NCBI GenBank assembly: GCA_015499995.1
Contig: JADNRV010000323.1
Span: 1-54,574 of the forward strand
Direction of reading: 5' to 3'
DNA length: 54,574 nucleotides
From: Flammula alnicola
Lineage: Eukaryota > Basidiomycota > Agaricomycetes > Agaricales > Strophariaceae
This document shows positions 30,728-43,034 of this stretch, piece by piece. The notes under the pieces were generated by a model. The model was not told where the DNA came from. It made no database searches and saw only the letters and a list, made by a program, of their open reading frames with translations. The position numbers and the translations under genes are program-made. The first letter of the stretch is position 1; every line of letters starts with the position of its first letter.

Positions 30728-33700
30728 ATAGACGCGCGCACGAGCGGGCGCGCGTTCTAGGCCTGTCTATAAGCGCCTCGTGACTACGATTCCAGAGCGA
30801 GCTTCCCAGGCGTCGGGATCCCATGCTTTAAGTACGCTATCTAGGCCGGTTTGTCGACTCTGGGTCGTCCAATTGCGAGTTGACTAGAAATATCGCTGCC
30901 TCGTCGAGCGAGCCGTGGTATATTCTGTTTCGCAGGCACACTGTGGAACGTGTTGAGGCCGAGGAGTAAGAGACCGGTGGCGTTAAGGAGAGATATTCTT
31001 GGTAAAAGAAGTGAATATCCTACCATGTTCGAATTTCGAAATTGCAGGGACGCTCTTCGAACGACAAGTCCATGGAGGACATGGTGCGTTTTGTTACTCA
31101 GAGATATCCGCACTGCAGTCGAAGCCACGGGATACCCATGGTAATTTAAATAAGAACAGATGTTGGAGATACGTAGATGGATGGACGGATGGAATGATGC
31201 GCCGTGTCCAGGTAAATGTGTAATACCCAAGGTGTATCGTAGGCGACATCAGAGTCCATCGACTGATGAGGCTCCCCGAAACCTGGCGCCATTGGGTAGC
31301 TGCTCTAGTATTAGTAACATCAAATTCCCAAAGACATTTTAGATAAACGATGCCTAGGACTATGCTCGAGGCCGGGGCCGATCACTCAACATACTAGGGT
31401 AGCGCTGGTAAGCTTAAGGTAGTATCCGCCCATGGCCATTGAAATGATAAGGATAGCCAATCATTAATCACCTCGCATCTCCACCCACTGCGCCGGAATT
31501 AAATTCACAAATGAATGATGCTCAGAGACAATTGTCTGGGAGCACGCTGGGTTGCATAACCCATGTCACTTCCAGCCTCAGGACGCCCGACGGGCACCCA
31601 CACAGCGCAAGGACAAAGTCGGATGGGAAGTCTCACCGTAAGTAGGTACTGTAGTCTTAAAATAGACCTTGCCGTGTAATCTTATCGTGCAGCGTTCGAA
31701 TCATCTTATCACCACCCATCTTCTACTTCGATTCATGCATCGTGGTTCATCCCTGCCTGATAAATATCGATACGATAAGTAAGTAGATCCCTGCATGCGC
31801 AATTCAATTGCACCCCCATCTCTCGCTTAAGTAATAAGTACGCATCGTGCCGGTGTGTAAATCCATCCTCCGACCTCCGACCTCGTTTAATCCCTCTTAC
31901 ATACTTAAAAGCCGATTTTATGAACACACCCCTCCTTCCTTCCTTCAAGTTACCGAGATGTACGTAAAATGTAGGTAAAAGCTAAACGAAAGGACGTACC
32001 CGCGACGCGTTCTTGATCACATGTCGTTACATCCAACCCAGGCCAGGCCAAGTTGAGGCCAGGGAAGCAGGTAAGCGCCGTTCAGTTTAGTAGCCATCAG
32101 TGAACATGAGTCGATAGATGGTGCCGTACGCGTGCGGGATCCAGAGGATCTGCGTCGATCCCGCTAGCAGCGACGGCAGCAGAACACCTTGGATATCCGA
32201 CAAAGGTCAACTGAGCCCATATACTTTGCTTTGCTTCAAGAGATCCGGTCCGCAGTTAGCCTTTGGAGGCGTCCTTGCAAAATTGACGCAAGTCAACACA
32301 TCGAATTACTTAGTACAATATCAGTAAGTTACCAATAGCGTACAGATAGCGTAGTAGTAGGGGTCTCGCCTGAATACCAAAAGGCCTGAATACCAGTATC
32401 ATATGTTAAAAGTCCCCATCGCCTCCTCCACTCAAAACACCAAAGTCGTCGTTATCGTTATCGATATATACATATATCGTCTTCCATTCCGCAGGCATTC
32501 CGAACTTGCCTCTGCCTAGCTAAGTAGTAAGCGAGTCCAAGCCGAGTCTATCCCATAGCTCGCCAGAAAAGTCATCCTCTCTCGCTCAGAGCGATCAGTA
32601 GCTACATATTCAACAACTCAACGACCCGAAGCTATGTGCTCAAGTCGAGAACCCATCTATAGTCACGTAAACCAGCCTCTATTATTTATCCACAGGGAGA
32701 GAAGACTCTGAAGAGAAGAACCGAAACGACTTTGTAATCGGAATCCTGGACAGAATCACTCATAAAAACCTTAACCTCCAGAAAAACTCTTACTCAAATG
32801 AACGTTTACCAATTGCAAAGTACACAAGTATCGACATTCAGAAAATGCCTATGCTATGCTACAACACAAAAATCCCATTCTACAGTACCGCGCGCGCGCG
32901 CGCTCCGTGTCCGTATTTTATTTTTAAAAAAGGGAGGGTCATGAAGGGGATCATAAAACGTCGTACGTAATTCAATAAACCGATGAAGGTGAGATGAAGA
33001 CGAGGTGAAGATGGGGATGAGATGAAACGCATGCGTATGCGTGGGGCGATAGATTGATAGATAGAAGATGCGATGGAAGCGACGAGATATCGATAGCATG
33101 TAGAATATGCATAGTCGATGTGATGTATTCAGAGTTCGTTCGAGGAATGAGGATGCGTCATGGGCGATGGGCGATGGGCGATGGGAGGAACGGAAAGCCG
33201 GGGGCGAGCGGGCGGGGGGGGGGGGCATCTAGCCTCCCTCCACCAATAAAAAAGGCAAACGGGAACGAAAAAAAACCAACAAACGAACGAACGAAAAAAA
33301 GCAAAAGAAAAGCAACGAATAAGAAATACAGCATAAAAAAAATCGAGCGAAGGAAAGAAAGGATGTATCATACGTCTGGATGAGATTGGGCGGGGTGGGG
33401 TGGGATGGGATGATGTCCATATGCGTGATGAACGAACAGTGGATACAAGAAAAAAATACAATGTGTAAGATGACGAACGAGAATGCGTTGAAGCAAACTT
33501 GAAACACTTGGAACGTGGAACGATTACGGGTATCTTGCTTGGAAGTACGCCGCAGAAATGAATCTGATAAGGGAACGGAACCGGAAATGGAAAAAGAGAT
33601 AAGAGAGGAAAAATACACGTGAAGCGAAAGCCAAGAACTGAAATTGGGGTACAATGGAGCGTGAAATGAGGTCCGGTTTGCTTGAGTTTGAATAATGAGA

Positions 33701-33984
33701 TAGTACATGTGGATGATGCCGATGGAGAAAATGGGCGGAGTCGAAAACCCGAAAACCAAAAAATGCGATGAGACAAGGATGACGAGGAAAGGATGCAGAG
33801 GAGAGATGAATCAATGACGTGGGATGGTATGATGTCGATGATGATGATGATGATACAGAATCGATGAGAGAGAACCAGGTCGCAAAAGGGTTACGAGGTA
33901 GTCTTGGGGGCGGAATCGATGACGTCACCGCCCAAGCATCCACCCCGTGACCGGACACGTCGCGTCGCGTCGACCGCCTCGAAC
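30728..33984. other. No supported gene; low-complexity and microsatellite tracts
   Basis: This interval includes a (CG)7 run at 32,889-32,903, three GGGCGAT units at about 33,162-33,186, a run of 12 G at 33,214-33,225 and (GAT)6 at 33,837-33,854. The minus-strand open frames near 33,130-34,090 are Phe/Ser-rich translations of low-complexity DNA and look like shadows. The part next to 33,985 is probably the 3' UTR of the His-rich gene. Confidence 0.5.
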
Positions 33985-35259
33985 TCAAAGCAACGAATGC
34001 ACCCTCTTTATCATCCTCCTCTGTGCGCGGAACACGCCAAACCTGAAGCGCAGCGCGAGGGCCTGCCACTGCCGTCGCAGCGACTGCGTGCACGTGGGGA
34101 CGTACTCGCCTTGGCTCGTGCGGTTCAGGATCGCGTCGTCCTCCTCCTCGTCTCCGCCGCCGCTGTGGTGGTTATCAGTAGTGGCAACGTCCTCGGGCTG
34201 CTGCTCTTCTACCGTCCGCGACAAAGGGTGCGAGAGATCGACCTCCGCGCGTCTCTCCTTCTCCGCACGCTCCTTCTCCGCATCCCGCATCCGCTCCTTC
34301 TCCTTATCGCCCTTCGACAGCCGCCGGCGCTTCTTCTCCTTCTTCTCCCCCTCCCCGTGCTTCTCGTCAAACGGCGACTCCCTCAGCCCCTCCCCGCCCT
34401 CGGGCTCGCCCTCGCTCTCATACGACGTCGGCAGCGTGCTCGCCGTCGTCGTCGGCGAACAGTAATACGTCGGCGAATACGTCGTCGTCGCCGTCGTAGA
34501 AAACGACGACTCGCGCGGCCGCCGGATGGATATGGACGGCGAGGTGCTGGAGACGGTGGGGACGGTCCACGACCGGCGCGCGCTCGGAAGCGGGCTGTAC
34601 TGGTGGTTATTGTGCGCCAGGAGATCCTCCTCCTCCTCGGGCGGGTACTCGTCGTCCAGCGCGTGCTCGTCCAGCGCCAGCTCCCAGTCGAAGTGCGGCC
34701 GCGGGGACGTGCCGCGCCTCTGCCCGTGCCCGCTGTGGTGCACCGCGTGGTGCCCGGCGTGGCTGGTGTGGGTGTTGTGGTTGTGGTGCCCGGCGAGGAG
34801 AGAGTGGTTGTGCCCCCCGCCGCCGCTGTAGTGCGAGTGGTGGCTCTGGTGCGAGTGCGCGGAGTGGATGGAGTGCGCGGGGGTGGTGATGGGGAAGTGG
34901 CGGTAGTCCGGGTCGTGCAGGTCGCCGTGGGGGTCGACGTACACGCTGACTGCGCGCGCGGCGGCGCGGTTGCTGCTCGAGGGGAGGTAGGATGGGTCGA
35001 GCAGGCGCGAGATGTCCGCGGCGTGCTTGCCCTGCGCCGTCGACGACGCGTGGGACGAGTGGTAGTGGTGGTGGGTGGGGTTGAGGAAGTGCAGGGGCGA
35101 CGTGGACCGGCCTTCCTTTGTTGGGGTGCTGGTTGTGGAATGCATGTAGGGAGTAGCAGACGATGTCGACGCTCCTGGTGTTGATATCGGCGGTGGCGGG
35201 TGATAATACTCGTAGTCGTAGTTATACTCTGTACCAAAGGGCGACTGGGAATTGGGCAT
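33985..35259 (-). CDS. His-rich, low-complexity protein of unknown function
   Basis: A single exon encodes 424 residues if translation starts at MPNSQSPFGTEYNYDYEYY; an in-frame ATG 52 codons upstream (35,415) reads Leu/Pro/His-rich leader-like sequence and is less likely. In order it has a Pro/Ser/Thr-rich N-terminus, a His-rich block (HSHQSHHSHYSGGGGHNHS and more, about residues 130-195), an acidic patch (DDEYPPEEEEDL), Ser/Thr-rich segments and a Lys/Arg/Glu-rich helix (EKKEKKRRRLSKGDKEKERM). A compact basic C-terminus reads TQSLRRQWQALALRFRFGVF with RAQRRMIKRV next. No enzymatic domain is seen. The amphipathic C-terminus suggests a conserved binding segment. The GC-rich codons contrast with flanking DNA. 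Confidence 0.75.
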   Translation of the reverse strand: MPNSQSPFGTEYNYDYEYYHPPPPISTPGASTSSATPYMHSTTSTPTKEGRSTSPLHFLNPTHHHYHSSHASSTAQGKHAADISRLLDPSYLPSSSNRAAARAVSVYVDPHGDLHDPDYRHFPITTPAHSIHSAHSHQSHHSHYSGGGGHNHSLLAGHHNHNTHTSHAGHHAVHHSGHGQRRGTSPRPHFDWELALDEHALDDEYPPEEEEDLLAHNNHQYSPLPSARRSWTVPTVSSTSPSISIRRPRESSFSTTATTTYSPTYYCSPTTTASTLPTSYESEGEPEGGEGLRESPFDEKHGEGEKKEKKRRRLSKGDKEKERMRDAEKERAEKERRAEVDLSHPLSRTVEEQQPEDVATTDNHHSGGGDEEEDDAILNRTSQGEYVPTCTQSLRRQWQALALRFRFGVFRAQRRMIKRVHSLL

Positions 35260-37634
35260 GCTCAGATTTGCTCTGGTGGTGGGGATGTGGACTTTATATG
35301 TCTCCTGCGCGTGTCCTTTCACGGTTTGTCGGGAAAGGTGGTGGGGCAAAAGGTGAAAGGGCAAGTCGAGTGGTGGTGGGAGAGAGAGCCTTATGAAAGA
35401 AAAAAAAATTAGCATCCGGATAATAAAGGAAACGAAAGCGGCAAGTCAAGGCGACGGGAGGGAAGGGAATGGTTCAGCCGGTAAAAGGGGGTACCGCACC
35501 CACCCGAAGTAAGTGGTGACTCACAGTGTCTCTAATCCGATGAAAGGGGAAGCGATTCCTAGTGCGCTGGGGGCGATGCACAAGCAGGATGCACAATCGC
35601 AATGGGGGACGGGAAGTGCGACGAGGCAGGAAGAACGTAGGTGTTATATAACAGGAGGGAGGAGCACTATCATACGGAGATCCGATCTCAATCTCACTCA
35701 AGCGTAGATTTCGGATTATCAGCCGCACGCAAGTCGGGTGGTCTGCGCTGGAATTCCGAGCCTCGAAGAGAAGCGAAAGCCAAGGGACGGAAGGGGTTGC
35801 GACTGTACGAGTTTGGGTTGGATGGGCACCCGTCACTGAACTGGACCGCAGCCTCGATGGGGTTCCCATTCATGCAGCGTGGTGGGGTCATGAACACACT
35901 CCGTCATCCCATGCAATCCCGAGTGGTTCGAGCCAGCTGGGATTCAGTCTGATTCAGTTCGTTCGTCCGACACGTGCAGCTCGCTCATGCAATCCCTCGG
36001 TTCAGGTCTATCCGTGCGTGCGCTTACCGAGCGAGTCGCAGCTACTCAGCTTCCTGACTTCTCTCCGTGACTACAGGGTAAAAGCGCAAAGGAATTCAAC
36101 GCTTCGACGCTTCGTGCTAAGTAAGTATGTAGGGTTGGTGGGCGTGTGCGGCCTTGTGCCGTGCCTCAGAAGGCGGCATTCAAGCGCCGAGTTCGCTGCT
36201 AGCCAATCGCATTCGCAGGCGCAGCGATGTTGCCCGCAATCGATGCTTTCGATCGGCCTCTGAACGCGCTTGCATTCCACAACGACTGACAGAATTCGAA
36301 TTCGACCTTTCTTTTCCTCACGAATTCAACACACACCCTTGTTCTGCGAACATTAATATTTCAGCCTAGGCAGGTCGCTTCTAGAGCATCGAATCACATA
36401 TGACACGGTAAGACAGAAACAGAACTGGAGGTCCCGAAGTGATATCACTATCCCCACCGCCACCACATATATTATATCGAACCGCCACTGCCACTGATAA
36501 GTCTGTAATGTATAACTATCATTATCAGTGAAAGCCTGAAGGCCTAGAGACGGGGCATCGAACCCTCCTTCTACTCCACACAACACTCCTCCGAGGAGCG
36601 AATCGCGTGTTGGGTATTTCTGAGATAGACTTGTTCCAGATTCAGGCGCGTTATGCTCACTCGAGCTCTATTTTTGAGGGAAGGAGGTCGAGGTCCTCTG
36701 TAGACCGTTGGCTATTGGCCATGGCCGGCTGTGATCGACGATCAGCCTTTGCACTATGCTGCTAATCCTATAGGCCTTGTCCAATTGTGATTATTTTCTC
36801 TATCCTGAGTTCGCCTTCGGATTCCAGGTTAGTTTCCTTTCAACAACTCGAGCTTGGAAGGAATCGGCAAAAGCAGTCGCGCAACTTCTGAAAGTGATTT
36901 ATCAGATGTAGCTATAGATACACAGCCCAAGTCTCTTACCTGCGCTTCGTAATCGGATGACGTCGATAGTAACCCATATGTACCTCACTCTCCCATCCTA
37001 TCCCAATATTGCCATCCCATCCGAGTCGCATGCATAAGAAAAGAAAAGATGTGTAATCGCTAGTACTATCCTTTACTAAGTTACTTATACTTACCACACG
37101 CACGCGCGAACGTCACATCTTTATGTGATTCACAGTCAGCATAAGGAGACGCAGTAAGCAATCACTTATCAAGACAGTTGATGGAATTCGAATGCTGAAT
37201 CGACATCCCTCCCTCCTGGAGTCCCTCCGCACCCGCCGGCGTTCCAAATGCACTCGGCGAATTATCTTATTGGCTGGCGTGATATCGATCGGCCTCTGAG
37301 TCTGACTCTCACACTCGGTCAAAATCAAAAGGTCAAAGTCAAAGTCAACGTCGAAACTGTTGTCCGACATCGATGGTAAGTACGTTATGTTGTATCGAGG
37401 CTGAATCGCAATCGCAATCGCAACATCCACTTCACTCCACTCCGACGACGACCGCGAGAGAGAATTGAGAGGACGCAAGGGGGTTGAGCCGGCGGGTGCG
37501 TTCGGATTCGGGATATCTAATCAGCATCTACTATCTATGTATCTAGATGCCGGCCATTGCCTGCCGTCACCCAAGGGAAAAACCGAATCGAGCCGGCCTT
37601 GAATGCATATTATGTAAATCTTTCTTAGTCACCT

Positions 37635-37679
37635 ACGCGTCGACGCGTGACGTCAGCTGACCCAATTAATCATACGCGT
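37635..37679. promoter_or_regulatory. Cluster of three ACGCGT sites and a TGACGTCA site
   Basis: ACGCGT occurs at 37,635-37,640, 37,643-37,648 and 37,674-37,679, and TGACGTCA at 37,648-37,655. ACGCGT is the MBF/MCB core and TGACGTCA the CRE/ATF core in fungi. No recognisable gene lies next to it, so function is only a possibility. Confidence 0.3.
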
Positions 37680-38514
37680 AGTAAAATCAACGACCCTAAT
37701 TGATATCAGTTGCGCGACAAGGCGCGTCCAGGAGAACTTGTCACGACGCACCATGAGGCACAACGCGGTAGTACCCACACGAGGCACGACGCGCACGTTG
37801 AACCCCGATGTATAATATGTATACTGAGTATGGACGCCCCAGGCCTCGTGTGAGTCGCGTTGTCTTTGCTAAATTCTGTCGGCGAAGTGACATATTATTA
37901 TCATCGACTCTCTTTTACTGTAGGTAAGTAAATGCCTCCCTCGCCTGTCACGATCCCACGACGGACGTTTCTGTTCGCCTCCGAACTTGGGGTTGGATAC
38001 GTTTGGCCAGCGTCCAATTGAGGAACTACATACATAGAACGCGCCTGCGCGTAGTACTCGGGGTCGCGTTCAAACCCGAACGAAGTTGAATACAATTGTA
38101 CGTTGCGTTCAGAATGCGTTCGCTTGCTTATAATAACCCGTGCGCATGCTTGATCTTTGACGCCCTTGACCGCCATTGGTCGACGCAGCTGGGTCCTGGG
38201 GTGCTTGTCTATAACTATAAGTGTGGGGATGGAAATGCACTGGCGGTGGGCTTCGCGGAGGCGCGGGGTACGGATACGAGTACTTCGGGTAAGTACTTCC
38301 TTACTTACTTATTGGCCTGGGAGCGGGATTCTGATGTTGATGTGGATACGGACGGCGAGGATGTGGATGTGGACGTCGGTGGGAGGGCGTGTGCGAACAG
38401 GTTCGTGATTGGCGACGGGATATCAAATATCGATGTGGGGAATCCATTCAGTTTGGTTTGGCGTTCTATTGTTCGCTTCATAAAGACCATTGATTAACAA
38501 TAAGTAAGATGAAC

Positions 38515-38830
38515 AGATGGATGGATGGATGGATAAAGATGGTGTGTGTGTTTTCCATAATTTCCGATTTTCATTTTCTCCTCTCAATCTCAATGAGCTC
38601 AATGCTGTGTTCGATTTGAATTTATGGTACATATGTCTAATATCGATTCAATATCGGGATTTCGCGATCAGATAATGATTACGATACGATACGCACTAAC
38701 TGGCTTTTTTTTTCGGTCTCTTTTTAGGTCTTGATTCCTTTCTTCGAACGTCTATCTCTGTTCAAGTTTATTTATTTATGTCCCTCAGCATTGCCCCTTT
38801 CTCTCTCTCTCTGCCTGCCTGCCTGCCTGC
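38515..38830. repeat. Microsatellites: (GATG)n and (CT)n-(TGCC)n
   Basis: A GATG tract covers 38,515-38,533, a CT tract 38,799-38,812 and a TGCC tract 38,812-38,830. Confidence 0.85.
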
Positions 38831-41800
38831 TTCCTGCCTCCTGCACGCTGCACCTTTCATCCAAATGTTCACTTCCTTTTCCCTTGGATCCTTCTCTGCT
38901 CACTGCCAGCCGCCTCGGATATGTGGCACCCCGAAATGTCCGCGATGTTCGTTGAATGTGCTCGAGCTCTGTCTAGCCCTCAGCCCCTCCAACAACAATA
39001 GAACCTCGCCCGAATGCCCTCTGCCAACGTAAGCATTGTTGCAAATACGTGAATGGGGCACCCGCCCTCCTCTCCAGTGGCGATTCCCCATGGCTTAGTT
39101 CAATTCCCCACTCCTCGTGGGTTGGGTCTTCATTAGGCCTGTCATCGCCTGTCGTCCTCCAGGTCGAACGATCATCGATTAGCGCCCACACGGATTCAGA
39201 TTCATTTATCCGGCTCGTGAAGTCCGACCGCTGCTGAACCCACCCTCCATGGAGGCCTGCTGGCAGCGTTATTTCTGCTGCGTTCCAAGTATCCCCTCAT
39301 CTCGCTTGTTGCCTTGCAAGCCTTCCAAGAGTTCATGTTTCGAGCTTCGTTACGGTCGAGTTTCGTGTCCATGGCGAAGCCAACGCTTCCTTCTTTTAAA
39401 CTTCGGCTTCGCGAGCTCAATCTTCAATCCAAGGTGTGGGTATTGTTGTTCGAGTTAACCATTCTTCCATGCAAGGTGTCATGACTACTTGATATTTCTG
39501 CAGCCCCTCATGCATCATGCTGCAGCTGCCTCGTGCTTCGAAATCTTCGTCCGCCTTCAGAACTTGCACAGACTTCCTTGAACACAACATGTTCCCTCGT
39601 GTTTTCAACTCCTAATCATAGGTCTGGGAGGAAATGGCCGATTCCCATTCTCTCCGCGACGCCTCGTGTCTCCGCCACCACGGCCTGCCACCTCGTGCCT
39701 CGTGTATGAGTTATTTATTTTTGCGGACTGCCTTTCAAGTTCAAGTTCTTTTCTTTGTGTCGCAACTGTTACCATTGTTTCAGGTATGTTCCAGCTCACC
39801 AGCTATGCTTAGGACCTCATCGCATTACGCGCGTGTACCGGGCGTCGGGTATCCACCAGGCCTGAGTCTTGCATGGGCATGGACTGGGTGGGTGGATAAT
39901 TCGTTGTTCAAAGCCTTGGGTTTTACCGTCGCTGCATGATGCATGGGCTCCGCCATTCAATTCAGCACAGGCGCGCCCGTGGATCTGGACGTGTCAGTGG
40001 GCTTGGACTTCTTGAGCTTACTCCCCGCGGCGTGAGGGTGCGTACGTGCGGTGGCTGCGCGTAATTCATGCCCGGCTCCCCCACTCTCACTCTCATTACA
40101 TCCAGTTTTTTATTATGGCAACTTCTGCTGCGCCTCTGTCCAAGTGGTCCGCCTGGCTTGACTTCGTCAGTCGAGTCCGGCGTCGTCGCACTTGTGTCGG
40201 CTTCGCTTTGGCTGGATCTGAGGTGATGTTCTGATTTCGAATATATTGAGCAATTGGACTCGAGGTATTTAATTCATCGCCCGAATCGCAGTCGCGTTGG
40301 GATATATCGCATAAGGTCCCACAGGACTTACCACAACGGCCAATCAAGGCCACCTACCCTGAGAGTGCTCGAGTACGCATCAGAGTCGGTGAGACTCGAC
40401 TATCGAGTAACTCGGGTTTCTCTGTTATGTCATGTACGATTCCCAACCCACTTCTTCCTTCTTCTCAGAACTCAGTTTGCCTGTCTAGCCTGCTCTGGCT
40501 GCGGACGTGCAACCGGTGCGTAGCGGCTCGAGCTTCGACAGCGGCTACTTACCGCGGTTCGATCTATGTATCTCTCTATGTCCGTCAACCTAGATATCAT
40601 CAATTAACCGGCGATGATCTAATCTAATCATTAGGTCAATCCATCCATCCACTTTGGATACGTCTGTCTATTTCGAATTCTTCCTTCCTTCAAGCTTCCA
40701 CGGACCACATCCATCGCTGCGGTCTTCCATTCGCAACATCATGCGCAGCGTACCGTGTCCCCCGTGCGACCGTTGTACTTGCATGCGCTTTCACTTGAAT
40801 CGTGAGTAATTCAGTACTCGGGATTGCATTTGTCCGATCCAGCTGCCCCTCCCCATGAAGCCTGAAGCGTGACCTCCCCGCCGTCTTCTGCCCCTTTCTC
40901 ATTAATCGCGTGCATGCTCTGGTGCTTACATTTACCCCAAAGATTTGCGCTGATATTGACCTCCACCCCAGTCGCCTGACGCCAAGCTCCTATGTCAAAC
41001 TGATCGTATCGTATCACTCGGGAGACTTCGGACGTGCACCGTGCCTCGATATCATGCGATTCGCCAGATGGATGCGATGGGAATGGAGTTATGGATCAAC
41101 GTTGAACACCCGTGTTATAGCTTCGCTACATAGACTCGAAGAAGCCCTGTGGGTGTATTTTCGTTCATGCTTTTCCTCTTTGTCTTCAGGTCACTTCTCT
41201 TTCCTTTGTTCTCGGGGTTTCGTCTTCGAATTGGACAGGAGGGGTGGCTTATTCATGCATGCATGTTGACCTATGGTATACTATATACTCGTTTATTTTT
41301 TCATTTGAAATTCGGCGTGCGGTATTTCATTGTAGGAGATACCGTATAACCGAAGAGCATTACGCCTGTACAGTGTAGTGCATTACTTTATTTTCTCTGC
41401 ACACACTCCATTTTTATCTTATATGATATATCCGTCTATCGCTGTCTGTCGTCTTAGGAGCTTTAATGTAGATAGTTGGCGTGCCTCCTGCATACTCATA
41501 GTGAACGTTTGAACAGCTGCTAGCTACCAACGACTCCTCGCCATTCAGGCTTTCCGGACCTCCGTACCGAGTACACTTACTTCTCGCGCCGTTCACGATG
41601 CGCAAAGGACAGAGGCTCTCATATGCATATGATATATCGCATTGCATCTTATCATATCATATCCGATATCTGCATCTTTCTCTCACCACGAACCATCGCA
41701 CCTTTCAATCCGATCCGGATATCGGAGGCCGATCCAGACGCTCAATCCCACTGGCAGACTGGCTCACCCCGGCATTTCATGGACATTCGAGCCTGGTTTG

Positions 41801-43034
41801 GGTTGCGTTTACTACCATTTCTGGTCTTCGACGGCTGCTATTGGGTGTTCAAGCGCTGGTTCTAGCCTCCTCCATGGTACATTGAAATGGATTTCATTGT
41901 GAATGAATGTCTTTCGAAGAAGCTATGTCTAGCCAGGACGTCTTGACAAGTCTCGCCTTCAGTTGAGCTTATTAGAAGTCGAAGTCGGCATCTACTTGAT
42001 TCAGTCGGGATAGAACCGTTATGCATGAATCCGCTTACGCATATGTTTCGAATTCGTCTAAATAACGTTGGTCAGCAGGCATAGTGCTGCGAAACACTAA
42101 CCTCTAGTCGGTAGACGCTGGCGCCGACACCAACGCAGAAGAGTCTCCATCTCGAGCGATTCCGTCGTCGGTAATACTCATATGCGTGTCACCCCGCTAC
42201 TCCAAGCCATTGACAACTCGATCGCAGCCCCGCACCGTCCCTTGGTTCCGTTAATTTCATCAATAATGGAGGACTCACCTTTGGCTTGGTTAAGCTGAAG
42301 AAAGACCCCAAATCCACAACGAGACCACTTGCCCGTGGGTGTAAGGTGGGGTCAAGCCGGCCCCAAGCAAAGATTAGATATTGAGAACGGCGCTAGAATC
42401 CCTCCGATCCGAGCTTATCGCCTTCAGTCATAACAGCCAAGTTCCACTCAGCACGCGCTAAACGAAGAATTGGGAACCCCAGAATGAGTCAGAGGGGAAT
42501 CCTTGTCGAAATTGGAGGTCGTGTATGACCAAGTAGAATAGTAAGCGCTTATTACAGTTCCAGTGACCGGTGACCACTCACAGGCCTTCCACGGCGTCAA
42601 TAATGGGTGGGAATGAGTAAGCAATCAGCTCAAGCATGCTGCATTGTAAGCAAAGCAGTGTGAACCTCTGTGAACTTTCTCGAACCTCGAGTCCGATTAG
42701 GCCGACGAGTCGCGAGCCAGCTCCGTAATTAGTTCCCAGCGCTTGCCCTACCTGTGAGTGTGCCCGGAGAATTCGAATTGGACGTGATATCGGATTTCTC
42801 GTCCCCAATATGACATACACTATATCATGCTGTGCTGTGCCGTCTGATGATGTCGTACTGCCGATTCACTGCGTAGCACGCTCGTGAGAGTTGGGTTAAA
42901 AGGCAACGGCAAAGGTAGGCCGTCAGCGTACGTGTTCCAACGGTTTATCGATTTCACAGGAGACTCTATATCAGCGAAATCTAAGTTTCAGTTTGAGTCA
43001 AGTTTGAAGTTTTTGAAAAATATGGAGGTCGGGT

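Larger units (their letters stand above)
35260..43034. other. Gene-poor interval, no supported gene
   Basis: No frame here shows a domain I recognise. It contains scattered microsatellites and the regulatory-like cluster at 37,635-37,679. The first kilobase is probably the promoter and leader of the His-rich gene. The rest may be old mobile-element debris. Confidence 0.45.

Noticed and set aside
33129..34093. Long Phe/Ser-rich minus-strand frames that look membrane-like
   Set aside because: They overlap each other in several frames over low-complexity DNA and end inside the His-rich gene; no consistent protein feature.
34383..35237. 284-codon Thr/Arg-rich frame on the minus strand (and a 426-codon frame on the + strand)
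   Set aside because: Both are other-frame readings of the GC-rich, His-rich gene; their low-complexity composition reflects its codons.
36540..36600. B-box-like GGTTCGATGCC on the minus strand, considered as a tRNA
   Set aside because: No A box at the right distance and no cloverleaf stems; the T-stem pairs poorly.
38096..38497. 133-codon + frame with an acidic Asp-Val repeat
   Set aside because: The repeat comes from GATGTGGA-type low-complexity DNA; no start context, domain or splice partner supports a gene.
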